From Reinekea forsetii (GTDB lineage: Bacteria; Pseudomonadota; Gammaproteobacteria; Pseudomonadales; Natronospirillaceae): a DNA stretch of 64,000 nucleotides. The notes under the pieces are model-generated. The model saw nothing but the letters and a program-made list of their open reading frames with translations, ran no database searches and was not told the origin of the DNA. Location of the stretch: NCBI RefSeq assembly GCF_018860385.1, contig NZ_JAHKPH010000014.1, positions 406,487 to 470,486 on the forward strand, given 5' to 3'. Position numbers and translations under genes: made by a program. Position 1 is the first letter of the stretch. The number at the start of each line of letters is the position of its first letter. This document shows, piece by piece, positions 16,854-30,237 of the stretch.

Positions 16854-17981
16854 TTAGGCATCAGATTTAGGATCGAACAGGCTACGACCTTCAGATGGCG
16901 CTGTATTGACAACAGGTTCTGCAGGTTTAGCCGCTGGTGCTGGTGCACTGATAGGTGCCGCCGGAACACTAGGCTTTACAACAGGTGCCGGAGCAGCGGC
17001 AGGTTTCACTTGAACGCTCGGCTTTTCAACTTTCTTCACTGGTGCTTTTTTAGCTGGCGCCTTCTTAGCGGCTTTTTTAACGGCAGGCTTTTTAGTTGCT
17101 GTCGCTTTTTTAGCCGCAGGCTTCTTAGTTGCAGCCTTTTTAGGAGCGGCTTTCTTCGCAGCAGGCTTTTTAGCGACTGTTTTTTTAGCGGCAGCTTTCT
17201 TTACTGTGGCTTTTTTAGCCGATGTCTTTTTAGACGTTGCCGTTTTTGCCGTGGCTTTTTTAGCAGCAGGTTTCTTAGCTTTTGCTTTTTTCGCTGCAGC
17301 AGCTGCTTTAGCTTTCGCCTTCTTTAAGGCTAATTTCTCTTTCTCTTTAGCTTTCTTCTCAGCGGCTTTGGCTTTCTTTTCAGCGGCAGCGGCGGCTTTT
17401 TTCTCTGCGGCGGCTTTCTTCTTCGCTTCTGCAGCGGCTTTTTTAGCAGCCGCTTTTTCTGCAACCTTACGTGCAGCTTCTTCAGCCTTTCTTAAAGCAG
17501 CTACGCCTTTTTGATACTGATCGGCAAGTTTTTGTTCAAATTTGTGTGCGGCTAAGGTTTCTTTAGCGGCTGATAATTCATCTTTTAGAGTTGCAACAGT
17601 GGCTTTCGCAGCTGCAACAGCTTCAGCTGCTTTCGCAGTCGCTGCTTTACCTGCTGGTGTTTTCTTAGCCGCTGCTTTTGCTTTCTTCGCAGTCGCCGCT
17701 TTTACTTTAGCGGTTGCCGCTGTCAGTTTTTTGGTGAGTTGGGCCACTTCTTTATCGGCTGCTTTTAATTCTTTTTCCTGCTCTTTCGCTATCTGAGCTT
17801 CAAGCTTTAGTAAGTCTTTGTTCAATTGATCGACAACTGAAACCGCTTTTTTCTGAGCGGGTGCTTTCTTAGCGACAGTTTTTTTAACAGCTTTTTTGGC
17901 TGTTGTTTTTTTCGCAGTTGCTTTTTTAGCAACCTTTTTTGGAGCAGGTTTTTTTACAGCTTTCTTTTTAGTGGCAGCCAT
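16854..17981 (-). CDS. Lys/Ala-rich histone-H1-like protein, AlgP-like
   Basis: A 375-residue, highly basic low-complexity protein. Residues 1-45 and about 230-310 are arrays of KKA/KPAAKK-type repeats like eukaryotic H1 tails. The middle (about 50-215) is an Ala-rich coiled coil. The last 55 residues are Pro/Ala-rich and end in an acidic tip SLFDPKSDA. AlgP of Pseudomonas has KPAA repeats and, as I remember, lies next to the ABC-F gene, which supports the match. DNA binding and compaction are inferred. The long open frames on the opposite strand are by-products of the repeats. Confidence 0.75.
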   Translation of the reverse strand: MAATKKKAVKKPAPKKVAKKATAKKTTAKKAVKKTVAKKAPAQKKAVSVVDQLNKDLLKLEAQIAKEQEKELKAADKEVAQLTKKLTAATAKVKAATAKKAKAAAKKTPAGKAATAKAAEAVAAAKATVATLKDELSAAKETLAAHKFEQKLADQYQKGVAALRKAEEAARKVAEKAAAKKAAAEAKKKAAAEKKAAAAAEKKAKAAEKKAKEKEKLALKKAKAKAAAAAKKAKAKKPAAKKATAKTATSKKTSAKKATVKKAAAKKTVAKKPAAKKAAPKKAATKKPAAKKATATKKPAVKKAAKKAPAKKAPVKKVEKPSVQVKPAAAPAPVVKPSVPAAPISAPAPAAKPAEPVVNTAPSEGRSLFDPKSDA

Positions 17982-18098
17982 GATCGAGTTCCTCTTTCAA
18001 TGAAAAATTTCACGCACGTTTTTAGTACCGCCATACTATTGTTATCACCTGTAAAAATTCAAGCAATAAAGACGAATAAAGGCGGTTTTTTTGCTGTT

Positions 18099-18809
18099 TT
18101 AGCTGTTTTCGTCAATCCAATCGACTAATTTTTGCCAATCGCTTAAATCTTTCTTTTGTGCATTTTGTAAATCGTGAATGCCTAAGCCGTATTCTGAAGC
18201 ACGAATATAGTATTGAGTGTCTCTAATAGTAGATACAAAAGGAATTTTTAAACTTTTCAAAAACAGTTCAAGCTTCGAATAAACAAGGGTGTTTTTACGA
18301 ACACGGTTCGCAACCACGGCAATTTTCTTTTTATTTGAACGATAAGCTGCACTGAGAAAGAGTTCTTTTATAAAAAAGGTGGTGGCGCGAATATCAATTG
18401 GGGAAGGCGTGACCGGTATAATGATAAAATCACACTCGCGTACGAGGTCGTTTAAAAGCATACCACTCAGGCCTGCTGGCGTATCAATCACAACTTTGGT
18501 GGTCTTTTCTGGCAAATTTCTTAAATACCAGGTCCGAGTCACATGGCCCGTTGCCTTTTTAAAGGCATTAACACCATGTATTTTGGAACGGACATTTTGA
18601 CGTAATTGCAGCCATTGAGCTGATGAACCTTGTGGGTCAAAATCTATTAATGCGCATTGTTCATCACGACTCGCATAGAAGCTAGACAAATTAGTTGCAA
18701 CGGTTGTTTTGCCGCTACCACCTTTAGCGTTAGCCACTAATATTCTTGTTGGCGTGGGTGTATTGACAACACGGGCACGCGATTCAGATACTGACAGTGT
18801 ATTTACCAT
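18099..18809 (-). CDS. orphan ParA/MinD-type ATPase
   Basis: A 236-residue Walker-type ATPase with the deviant Walker A KGGSGKTTVATNL (residues 29-41), DFDPQGSSAQWL, and VVIDTPAGLSGMLL. A basic lead (SESRARVVNTPTPTR) precedes the ATPase core. No parB and no parS lies near it, so it is not the chromosome-partition ParA. Orphan ParAs position various cellular cargoes. AGGAG precedes the ATG. It is followed 117 bases later by the AlgP-like gene on the same strand. Confidence 0.85.
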   Translation of the reverse strand: MVNTLSVSESRARVVNTPTPTRILVANAKGGSGKTTVATNLSSFYASRDEQCALIDFDPQGSSAQWLQLRQNVRSKIHGVNAFKKATGHVTRTWYLRNLPEKTTKVVIDTPAGLSGMLLNDLVRECDFIIIPVTPSPIDIRATTFFIKELFLSAAYRSNKKKIAVVANRVRKNTLVYSKLELFLKSLKIPFVSTIRDTQYYIRASEYGLGIHDLQNAQKKDLSDWQKLVDWIDENS

Positions 18810-18856
18810 CTTTACTCCTATCGATGTTCCATCATGCTAACAGATATTCCTTAAGG

Positions 18857-19801
18857 TCAAAACGTATATAGGTAACCGTTTGATCCAACGGCGATAAGCC
18901 GCCCTCCTTTATAGCCAACGTCTAACACCGATGTACTTTTCAGTGCATGCTTAGCTTCTGTTCCAATACGCCAACGCGATAACTTTTTACCCGTCTTCGC
19001 ATCAAATTCAAAAATATCACGGTAGGTTGTCCCGGTAAGTAGTCGAGAATCGCCCATAAAGGTTGCACTTGTAAGTCTGTATTTTGCAGTTTTCAGTTCA
19101 GCAATTTTTTTCCGCGTCGCTAAATTCCAAAGTTCCGCTTTTTCACTGGAAGGAACCATTAACGCAATAACGCCTGTTTCACTCAATTTTACTAACGATA
19201 CCTGATTCGAATATTTAAACTCTCGAATCACGCTGGCATCTCTTGTATTCCAAAGTATAGCTGAGTTGTCTTCAGAGCCTGTTAATGCGATCCCAGCCTG
19301 GATATTAAGACTGACACTGATCACCGGGCCACCGTGTTGAAACTCTCTTAAAACGCCACCGTTTTGAATGTCGAACAATACAGCTTGGCCGTTATCCATA
19401 CCCAGCAATGCAAATCGCCCATCGCCGGATAAATCGGCCGATTGAATTCTAGAGGGCGCTTCCCAAAATGCGACAGACTCACCAGTCGCAGTATTCCATA
19501 ACACTAAATTATAGTAGTTAGCCGTTAATGCATACTTTCCATCTGAAGAGAAAGAAGAATAGAGTATTTCAGTCAAGAAACCTGCTCGGTGATTCCAATT
19601 ATAAAGGCGGGCGTATTTGGGAATATTCCAATAACTGCCGCCATGCTGCAACGAACCAATCACTAGGTTTTGCCCTTGAGGATCGATCGATGCTGAATAA
19701 GCACCTTGCATAGCAAGTTGTTGATGCTTTTCAGGGCCCGTTGGCCAACAGGCAACAAGTAGCGGTATGCAAATAAAAATTATAAGGTGTTGTATACGCA
19801 C
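18857..19801 (-). CDS. WD40-repeat lipoprotein
   Basis: A protein of about 314 residues. From a GTG at 19801 it begins with a short lipoprotein signal, RIQHLIIFICIPLLVAC, whose Cys would be lipidated. About five or six WD40-like blades follow, for example LTANYYNLVLWNTATGESV, ALTGSEDNSAILWNT and LTGTTYRDIFEFDAKTGKK, predicting a beta-propeller in the periplasm. GAGAG precedes the GTG. An upstream reading to 19936 would overlap the divergent gene and bury the lipobox, so I reject it. The function is unknown; a scaffold role is likely. Confidence 0.75.
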   Translation of the reverse strand: MRIQHLIIFICIPLLVACWPTGPEKHQQLAMQGAYSASIDPQGQNLVIGSLQHGGSYWNIPKYARLYNWNHRAGFLTEILYSSFSSDGKYALTANYYNLVLWNTATGESVAFWEAPSRIQSADLSGDGRFALLGMDNGQAVLFDIQNGGVLREFQHGGPVISVSLNIQAGIALTGSEDNSAILWNTRDASVIREFKYSNQVSLVKLSETGVIALMVPSSEKAELWNLATRKKIAELKTAKYRLTSATFMGDSRLLTGTTYRDIFEFDAKTGKKLSRWRIGTEAKHALKSTSVLDVGYKGGRLIAVGSNGYLYTF

Positions 19802-19923
19802 ACAAACTCTCAATAAAAACCAGACTGATACTATAGAGTGTAGCATTGACACAGGGGAATGTGTTTTGGGGTTTGTCCGGTCTTCGTACTTACGCACATA
19901 AAAATAGTTGATGAGGAATGCAC

Positions 19924-20286
19924 ATGTTATTAGCACAATGCCATTGTGGTCAGATATCTGTCACCGCCACACATAAGCCCAGTACCGTGACGGAATGTAA
20001 TTGTTCCATATGCGGCCGATTTGGTGCCCGTTGGGCATATTACAAACAAATCGAGGTTACGGTTAAAACAACAGGTTCTGAAACCCACACGTATCGCTGG
20101 GGCGATGAGGACATAGACTTTCACCACTGCCCAAATTGTGGCTGTATGACCCATTATACCGGCACCGGTAAACAAAATGAGCAAGATCGTGTCGCCATTA
20201 ATACGAGAATGTGCAACCCGCAAGATATGATCGACATTACTGTTCGGCACTTTGATGGCGCTGACACATGGCAATATCTAGATTAA
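19924..20286 (+). CDS. GFA (CENP-V) family glutathione-dependent enzyme-like protein
   Basis: A 120-residue zinc protein of the GFA family. The zinc cysteines are in QCHCGQISV, ECNCSICGRFG and HHCPNCGCMTHY. Members include glutathione-dependent formaldehyde-activating enzyme, but most have no proven substrate. I chose the ATG at 19924 because GAGG is seven bases upstream; the ATG at 19918 is too close to it. It stands alone, divergent from the WD40 gene. Confidence 0.85.
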   Translation: MLLAQCHCGQISVTATHKPSTVTECNCSICGRFGARWAYYKQIEVTVKTTGSETHTYRWGDEDIDFHHCPNCGCMTHYTGTGKQNEQDRVAINTRMCNPQDMIDITVRHFDGADTWQYLD

Positions 20287-20370
20287 CTTTATTTTTTGCA
20301 CTTATAAACGTTTCAAAATGGCAGACACTCATAATTAAACTACGCTATATAGGAAGTAGAGGAGCATCCT

Positions 20371-22152
20371 TTGTATCGTCAAAGTTTAATAGTGTGGGTC
20401 TGTTTTTTGTTCGTGATACCATTTTCTAGCGCCACTGAGTTTAAAATCAGTAGCGAAGATCTTGTATCCGGTCAAAAAATCGAATTAATTGGCGAATGGT
20501 GGTTTGAGTTTGGTGAGCACCTTTCGCCCGAAGCCCTTACTTCAGCAATTAATCAAAATAGTCTGATTAAAGTACCAAGCCCCGCTAGTTGGCATGACTT
20601 TTTAGACCAAGACAAAGCTAACCCTAGCCTACATGGTATTGCAACCTACGCCGCTCGAATAAGCTTCGATAGCCTTCCCGATGAACCTTACAGTGTCGCT
20701 GTGCCGTTTATTAATGATGCTTATCGAATTATGTGGATGCCATTTGGGCAACCAGAACAAGCGATGGTTATTGGTGAATCCGGCGATTGGCAAGTGGGTA
20801 TGATCAACTCCCGCGAAGACTTACTTTACCCGCTGCCCTCGCTAAAAGATGCACTATTAGTGATTTATGTTGCTAAAACGCAGTCTTTTCCAGGTGGCAT
20901 TCGAGAACCTATCGCATTGCAAAACACGATCGATGCTCAAAATATGAGAGACCTAACCAGCTTTACACGGGCATTGATGATGGGCGCAATTTTGATCATG
21001 AGTATTCACTATATGGTGCAATACTTTCACTGGCGAAATAACATCAGCCTATTAATTCTTTCGCTCATTTGTTTGGTTATGTTTGTTCGCTCATTGGGCG
21101 TTTCAGGTTATACCGATTTAATCTTGTCTTACTTTACGCCACATCATTTTGTTATTCGCCTTCGCCTTGAATATTTGTCTATTATTGTCGGTCCGCCCTT
21201 GTTTTGGCACTTTATTCAATCGCTGTTAAACGAATACCTCTCTAAACGATTTATTATTTCGATTTGGGTTTACACACTCACGTTCGCAACCTTAGCTATG
21301 ACTATTCCGTTTTATCTAATGACTAAGTACTTGCTGCTTATTCAGCTTCATTTAGGGATAATTTCGGTGCTTGTGTTTTATAGTCTCCTTGTTCCTGTTC
21401 TGCGCGGAGAGCCCTTTGCTCGCTTAATGTTAGCTGGCACAGGCATCATTGTGGTGGGCGTATTAAATGACCTTTTTGCGTCAGTATCAGACACCTACCA
21501 TATTTATCTGATTGAATTTTTTGGCTTTCTATTCTTAATTTTCCAGGCGCAATTGGTGGGAATAAAACTGAATGAGACAGTTAATTTAGCCGCGCGCCTT
21601 AAATCGGAAAAGCAAAAGCTCGAACATAAACACGACCGCGTCGTTTTAGAAGGACAGTTGGATCACCTTACCGGTCTCTATAACCGTAAAGCATTTTCTG
21701 AGTTGTTTAGCCTAACTTGGCAAAGCGCAATGATTAGCCAAGAAACCGTCAGCATCATCATTATGGATTTAGATCACTTTAAGGAAATTAACGATACTCA
21801 TGGTCATTTAATCGGTGATGAAGTTCTGGTTTATACAGCTTCTTTATTACGCAGTCAGAATCTACGCAAAGGAGATTTTATCAGTCGCTATGGCGGTGAA
21901 GAGTTTGTTGTTGTATTACCCGATACCCATTTAGAAGATGCCTACAATATTGCTCAAAACCTTCGCAAAGCAATTGCCTACGGCCCTGCCTATCAAGATG
22001 AACAGATCTCCTTGACGATAACAGCCAGTTTAGGGGTATACGCCACCATTCCCAAAGAGGAAAACTATCAACACGCTCTTGCTAAAGCAGACGAAGCTTT
22101 ATACAAAGCTAAGGATAACGGGCGCAACTGTGTGGTCAGCCTTATTAACTAA
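20371..22152 (+). CDS. 7TMR-DISM diguanylate cyclase
   Basis: A 593-residue membrane protein that should make cyclic di-GMP. A signal peptide (residues 1-22) is followed by a periplasmic DISM-type sensing domain (about 25-185), seven membrane helices (about 195-400), a short coiled coil, and a GGDEF domain. The active site is GGEEF at residues 508-512. The inhibitory I-site RKGD lies five residues before it, so product feedback is likely. The start is a TTG with GAGGAG six bases upstream. Its stop overlaps the convergent LemA-type gene by four bases. Confidence 0.88.
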   Translation: MYRQSLIVWVCFLFVIPFSSATEFKISSEDLVSGQKIELIGEWWFEFGEHLSPEALTSAINQNSLIKVPSPASWHDFLDQDKANPSLHGIATYAARISFDSLPDEPYSVAVPFINDAYRIMWMPFGQPEQAMVIGESGDWQVGMINSREDLLYPLPSLKDALLVIYVAKTQSFPGGIREPIALQNTIDAQNMRDLTSFTRALMMGAILIMSIHYMVQYFHWRNNISLLILSLICLVMFVRSLGVSGYTDLILSYFTPHHFVIRLRLEYLSIIVGPPLFWHFIQSLLNEYLSKRFIISIWVYTLTFATLAMTIPFYLMTKYLLLIQLHLGIISVLVFYSLLVPVLRGEPFARLMLAGTGIIVVGVLNDLFASVSDTYHIYLIEFFGFLFLIFQAQLVGIKLNETVNLAARLKSEKQKLEHKHDRVVLEGQLDHLTGLYNRKAFSELFSLTWQSAMISQETVSIIIMDLDHFKEINDTHGHLIGDEVLVYTASLLRSQNLRKGDFISRYGGEEFVVVLPDTHLEDAYNIAQNLRKAIAYGPAYQDEQISLTITASLGVYATIPKEENYQHALAKADEALYKAKDNGRNCVVSLIN

Positions 22153-24317
22153 CTCATTTGGAATGGCGCCGATGGTTTAAATGCAAAGAGTTTGGCTAAG
22201 AATACGTCCGGTAATTTTTCGATTTGATTGTTATACAGCATTACCGCATCGTTATAACCTTGGCGAATCAAGGCTAACTCGTCCTCTGCTTCGCTCATTT
22301 GTTGCATAATTAATTCGATAGGCTTATTGGCTTTTAAATCTGGGTATTGTTCTACCAACGCCAAAAGTGAGTGCTTGGCCGCGTTTTGAGTCTTCAACTG
22401 AGTTTCTGCTTCAACTACGGATTCTCCTACGGGAGTTACTTGAGATCTTGCATTAACCAATTGCTTCATTACGTCGGATTCGTGCGATAAGTAAGCACTG
22501 ACAATTTCAGCCAAGCGAGGAAAAAGATCGGCTCTTTTTTGTAACAAGGTATCAATATCAGCCGCGGTCTTATGAATTCTTTGCCTTAAAAAAACCAAAC
22601 CGTTGTAGTGCATTATCACAGTGATACCCAACAATATAGCAGGGACAACGAGGGAAACCTTCAGAAGATCGAGCGGACTAAAGTTACTTTGCAAGGTTAG
22701 CCACATGGTAGCGGCCACAATCCCAAACATCAGCGCAAAACCCGTCAGTAAAAAACCATTCACGCCTTTGCCTAGAATCACTTGTTGTTCAGTTTTTGCA
22801 GAGATTAGAAACTTCATCTCTTTATTTGGGTCTTCCGCTAATATGAGCTGGCCTGCTGTTTCGGTATCGATTCGTGCAAAACCTAAGCAATAAAGTTGTG
22901 CGCCTGTCGCCAACCATTTTTCGGTGTAGCGGCGAGATCCTTTTTGTTCAACTTTTTGATCGGAGTACTCAATATTAGCTTCATTAGGATTAACTCGAAC
23001 GCGCCCAAGTTCGTCTTTTAGCGAAAATGACACACGTTCCGCACCAGATTCAATTTCAACCCATTTTTGGTTTTTGCCAGTGCCTTGTTTTTGTTCTATG
23101 CAGTATTCATAGGCAAAACATTCTTGCTGATTAAGTGGGCTAGTCAGAGCATGGGTGTGAGTCTTAGCTTGACCATTTAATTCGGCTAATCCATAGCTTA
23201 GGCCGGTTGTTTTGGAAGTTGGAATAAATTCAACTAAGCGCTTAAAACGTATGGCTTTTAGTGCAGAGCCAATAAACACCAAACAAATAATGGCACCGAC
23301 TATAGCAAGTAGAGAGCCTAACCAAACCGGTTTTAAACGGCTGAAATCACGTACCAGTGCGGCTTCTTGGAGTTGTTGCTGCTCTTGCTGTGACCAAACA
23401 TTTGGTTGAGTTTTAGTGTCAAAAAAACTAGAAAACAATGCACTGTCTGGCCAGCCTTGAGCGCTTTGTTCAATGCGTACAAAATATTGATACAAGTCTT
23501 GCTCAGCACTTTTGTTATTTGGTTGATGTAAGACCCCTTCGGATCTTAATGAATACAACTGCTCAGCACTTTGCCAATCTATTTGCACCCAGTGCAATCC
23601 AAGATAGGAAAATGCACCCATGAGTCCCAGTGTCATAGAAACAACAAATACCCAAAAACGATGAACCGCAAAGCTCGACAGCAGCAATGCAAAGCCAATC
23701 GCCAATGCGCCAGCCGATGCGCTGAGTATTAAGCTAATGCCTAACAAAGACTGACCTGTAGATTCGTTTAGCGCGTCGTTGGTTACGAATTTTGGGAGAG
23801 TCATATTTGATTGCAACTCGAGGGTTTGGTTTTCAGAACCGTAGGTGCCCGTCAACTGAATAGCATCACCCGTACGCAAGGTCTGTTCTGTATAGGTTAA
23901 GTCCCCTTTTTTATATTGGTAGGTTTGCGGGGCAATAAAACGAATATCCGATAACCTAAAACCGGGGTCAACTTGGACCTGCGCTGTGTTGTCTTGAATA
24001 AAGAATGGAGTCGCACTTTTACCGCTTTCTAACGTTCTGGTTTGTTGATTCCCGTCCGAGTCCGTATAGGTTTCTGTAAGCACATAGTGGTAATACACAA
24101 CCGCATCATCAGAATAGGGCGCAATAATGCTAGTAGCCTTATTTGTGATAGTACCCGACACTAAATATTCGCCTTTGGTCAATGCTGACAAAGGCGAAAC
24201 CGGCAAACGATCGAGCTGACGGACATCAGCCAGTTTGGAAAAGCCCACTGTAAAACCCAAAAGGGCTAACCCCATTAAACACAAAGCGATGCAAAAATAC
24301 GCAATTCGACGTACCAC
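22149..24317 (-). CDS. double GIDE-like domain and LemA fusion membrane protein
   Basis: A 722-residue protein, an unusual fusion. A membrane helix (about 6-26) is followed by a first GIDE/BAM-like domain (about 45-180: GEYLVSGTITNKA, VVYYHYVLTE, LRTGDAIQLTG), then membrane helices near 190-245 and 335-360. A second GIDE-like domain spans about 375-520 (ECFAYEYCIEQ, GARLYCLG-type region), then two membrane helices. A C-terminal LemA domain follows (about 580-710: LRQRIHKTAADIDTLLQKR, DLFPRLAEIVSAYL). The start is a GTG with AAGGAG six bases upstream. Domain calls are from memory of the families; the function is unknown but fits membrane stress or envelope maintenance. Confidence 0.75.
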   Translation of the reverse strand: MVRRIAYFCIALCLMGLALLGFTVGFSKLADVRQLDRLPVSPLSALTKGEYLVSGTITNKATSIIAPYSDDAVVYYHYVLTETYTDSDGNQQTRTLESGKSATPFFIQDNTAQVQVDPGFRLSDIRFIAPQTYQYKKGDLTYTEQTLRTGDAIQLTGTYGSENQTLELQSNMTLPKFVTNDALNESTGQSLLGISLILSASAGALAIGFALLLSSFAVHRFWVFVVSMTLGLMGAFSYLGLHWVQIDWQSAEQLYSLRSEGVLHQPNNKSAEQDLYQYFVRIEQSAQGWPDSALFSSFFDTKTQPNVWSQQEQQQLQEAALVRDFSRLKPVWLGSLLAIVGAIICLVFIGSALKAIRFKRLVEFIPTSKTTGLSYGLAELNGQAKTHTHALTSPLNQQECFAYEYCIEQKQGTGKNQKWVEIESGAERVSFSLKDELGRVRVNPNEANIEYSDQKVEQKGSRRYTEKWLATGAQLYCLGFARIDTETAGQLILAEDPNKEMKFLISAKTEQQVILGKGVNGFLLTGFALMFGIVAATMWLTLQSNFSPLDLLKVSLVVPAILLGITVIMHYNGLVFLRQRIHKTAADIDTLLQKRADLFPRLAEIVSAYLSHESDVMKQLVNARSQVTPVGESVVEAETQLKTQNAAKHSLLALVEQYPDLKANKPIELIMQQMSEAEDELALIRQGYNDAVMLYNNQIEKLPDVFLAKLFAFKPSAPFQMS

Positions 24318-24416
24318 TAAAATCTCCTTTTAATGAGCCTGATCAATAGATTCACTGGCCTGTTGGTTAAATTTCCTTACACTACACGGCAACCATGAAT
24401 CTGAATAGGATCCAGC

Positions 24417-28219
<3,803 letters not shown>

Positions 28220-28242
28220 TTAGTATTTTTTTTAAGGATGTA

Positions 28243-28264
28243 GCGTTTTCTTGGTAACGTTTTC
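28243..28264 (-). promoter_or_regulatory. operator-like repeat upstream of lacZ
   Basis: On the minus strand GAAAACGT (28264-28257) and GAAAACGC (28250-28243) form a direct repeat 14 bases apart, just downstream of the predicted -10 element. GAAAACGTTACC resembles half of the GAAAACGTTTTC palindrome common for LacI/GalR-family repressors. No such repressor is encoded in this window. Confidence 0.35.
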
Positions 28265-28267
28265 AGA

Positions 28268-28296
28268 ACTATAGAGATTTTAACTAAACAAGGCAA
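28268..28296 (-). promoter_or_regulatory. candidate sigma-70 promoter of lacZ
   Basis: On the minus strand TTGCCT (28296-28291) and TATAGT (28273-28268) are separated by 17 bases, a good -35/-10 pair. Transcription would begin near 28261, inside the operator-like repeat and about 55 bases before the lacZ start. Confidence 0.5.
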
Positions 28297-28326
28297 ATGA
28301 AGCTGAATTGCTCCGGGTGAGGCTCT

Positions 28327-29496
28327 TTAATTAGGTTTCAATTGAGATGCTTTAGATAAAGCCATAAAGGCAATTATTGCCATCAGGGTACATGCCACAA
28401 ATACACCCCGAATACCGATCATTTGCGCTAAAACACCGCCGCCTAAAGCACCTGCCAAACCGCCCATTCTTATGGCATTAGTGTATAGAGTTGAAGCCAT
28501 GCCCATACGGCCTTTCATTAAGGCTTGAAAAACCGATATCCCCAATCCCGCCATAATGCCGATAAATGCACCATTGAAAAGCTGTGCCATAAACAATATC
28601 GATAAATTTTGGCTAAAAAATATCAGGCTATAAAAAACCACGCCCATTAAAGCAGCAAACTTAAGTGGGGAAAATAACGGCCAATGATTCGAGCGTGCGC
28701 CCGTGTATATCATCATGGGAATTTCTAGCCCTGCCGTAAAGCCCATCAGTAAACCGGGAATAACCGCAACAAAATTTAGGTTTTCTTGGAGGTAAATTGG
28801 CATATATACGATGTACATATTGTTGGCAGCGAATACCGCAGCCATGGCTAGAACTAACCATTTTAGACGAGGATCCGTCAGTTTCACCTCAGTAGTTTTA
28901 ACCTGCAATGGTGCGTCTTGAAACCCTTTAAGTGAAACTAACGACAACAAAAAAATGCCCGCGCAAATAAATGAGAGGCCGCTAAAACCAATTAACGAAA
29001 ACAAAATGTAAGCCAACGGCGGCCCAATAATCCAGCTAAACGAAATAGAAGCACGCAATAGGCTTTGAAAGAGTGCTGCATCCTCTTCTTCGACTAAATC
29101 TCGAGCCATGGCAAATATTTGCGGCTGAATCGGAGATACGGCCGCAAACAAAGCCATGCCCGTAACCATCAAAACAATATAGTGAGTCGATACGCCCAAG
29201 CCGATCACGGAGAAAAAACTAATCCAAGCCCCATTTTGAATAATGCCTAATCGGCTTAAGCCAGAATCAGAATGGTTCGCGATCCAATGGCTGACAACAA
29301 TGCCTGATAATGTATTCGCCGCAAAAATAAAGCCGATCCACAAGGGTTCTATACCCATGTTTAGTGCAAGGTGCGTACTTAAAACCGGCATAATGGAAGC
29401 GCCGGCCATACCCATGCTTAAAGACAACAGCAAGAGCTTAAATCTCATGCGATCTTTAAATATTAACGTTAATTGCTCAAGCATGGAGATCTTCAT
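28327..29496 (-). CDS. MFS exporter, SetA/SetB sugar-efflux-like
   Basis: A 389-residue transporter with about twelve membrane helices. The stretch PQIFAMARDLVEEEDAAL and FQSLLRASISFSWIIGPPLAY closely parallels E. coli SetA/SetB, which export lactose, glucosides and other sugars (from memory). I chose the ATG at 29496 because it overlaps the stop of the upstream LysE-type gene as TAATG, implying coupled translation. It lies just upstream of lacZ on the same strand. Sugar efflux is likely, but the substrate is unproven. Confidence 0.82.
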   Translation of the reverse strand: MKISMLEQLTLIFKDRMRFKLLLLSLSMGMAGASIMPVLSTHLALNMGIEPLWIGFIFAANTLSGIVVSHWIANHSDSGLSRLGIIQNGAWISFFSVIGLGVSTHYIVLMVTGMALFAAVSPIQPQIFAMARDLVEEEDAALFQSLLRASISFSWIIGPPLAYILFSLIGFSGLSFICAGIFLLSLVSLKGFQDAPLQVKTTEVKLTDPRLKWLVLAMAAVFAANNMYIVYMPIYLQENLNFVAVIPGLLMGFTAGLEIPMMIYTGARSNHWPLFSPLKFAALMGVVFYSLIFFSQNLSILFMAQLFNGAFIGIMAGLGISVFQALMKGRMGMASTLYTNAIRMGGLAGALGGGVLAQMIGIRGVFVACTLMAIIAFMALSKASQLKPN

Positions 29497-30119
29497 TAAC
29501 CCAGCGCCAACCAAAACGCGACACCAATCATGAGCGTGCCCGATATGCGGTTAAGCAATTGAACATTTGAGGATTTCGCTAATAATTTACTCAATGTTTG
29601 ACCACCGCTGGCATAAGATAACAGCGCTGAAAATTCGATAAGCAATATCATAAACACTAAAACACTGAGCTGCATTGGCATGGGAAGCGATTCATCGATG
29701 AAGGGGGGTAAAAGAACCATAAAAAAGGCCCAGCCCTTAGGATTTGCAATGGCCGTAACAAAGCCCTGAGTCATCAGTGCTTTTGCTGAGACATTCGGCT
29801 GAACATTGGCATCAGTCGGTATCGCCATTTTACCTTTAGATTGCCACATTTGAATGCCCAGCCACGCTAAATAGGCGCCACCTAACCATTTAAAGGCCGT
29901 AAACACCATAGGTGCGCCAAGCATAATGGCGGCAACACCCACAACCGCACAAATGGCAACTATGCCAACCCCGACTAATTCACCTAACATCATCCACAAC
30001 GCTCTTTTAACTCCAAGCGTAATGCCTAGTGTCATTGAAAGCGTCATACACATGCCCGGTGTAAACGAAACAAACAAAAACGTGGGTACAAATGCAACGA
30101 GGAGAGCCCAATTTAACAT
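29496..30119 (-). CDS. LysE/RhtB family amino-acid exporter
   Basis: A 207-residue inner-membrane exporter with about six helices. SFTPGMCMTLSMTLGITLGV is the family's N-terminal hallmark, followed by FKWLGGAYLAWLGIQMW. The ATG at 30119 has AAGGA five bases upstream; an earlier reading to 30164 has no support. The substrate (threonine, homoserine, leucine or lysine in relatives) cannot be told. It is the first gene of a two-gene exporter operon with the SetA-like gene. Confidence 0.88.
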   Translation of the reverse strand: MLNWALLVAFVPTFLFVSFTPGMCMTLSMTLGITLGVKRALWMMLGELVGVGIVAICAVVGVAAIMLGAPMVFTAFKWLGGAYLAWLGIQMWQSKGKMAIPTDANVQPNVSAKALMTQGFVTAIANPKGWAFFMVLLPPFIDESLPMPMQLSVLVFMILLIEFSALLSYASGGQTLSKLLAKSSNVQLLNRISGTLMIGVAFWLALG

Positions 30120-30237
30120 CTTTTTCCTTAATAAGTTTTGAGACCTGTTTAAGATTAGTGACACTTCGCGCTATGCTACACTGTGACCAAATTAGACTAT
30201 TCACCGTGCCAATCGGTGTCATCAAGGAGATTCCACC

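Noticed and set aside
17010-17330. Repeats in the AlgP-like gene as a CRISPR array
   Set aside because: The repeats are short, coding and without unique spacers.
17010-17796. Ala/Phe-rich open frames on the plus strand across the AlgP-like gene
   Set aside because: They are by-products of the repetitive Lys/Ala codons on the other strand and have no ribosome sites.
19802-19936. Longer N-terminus for the WD40 lipoprotein
   Set aside because: It would bury the lipobox and overlap the divergent GFA gene.
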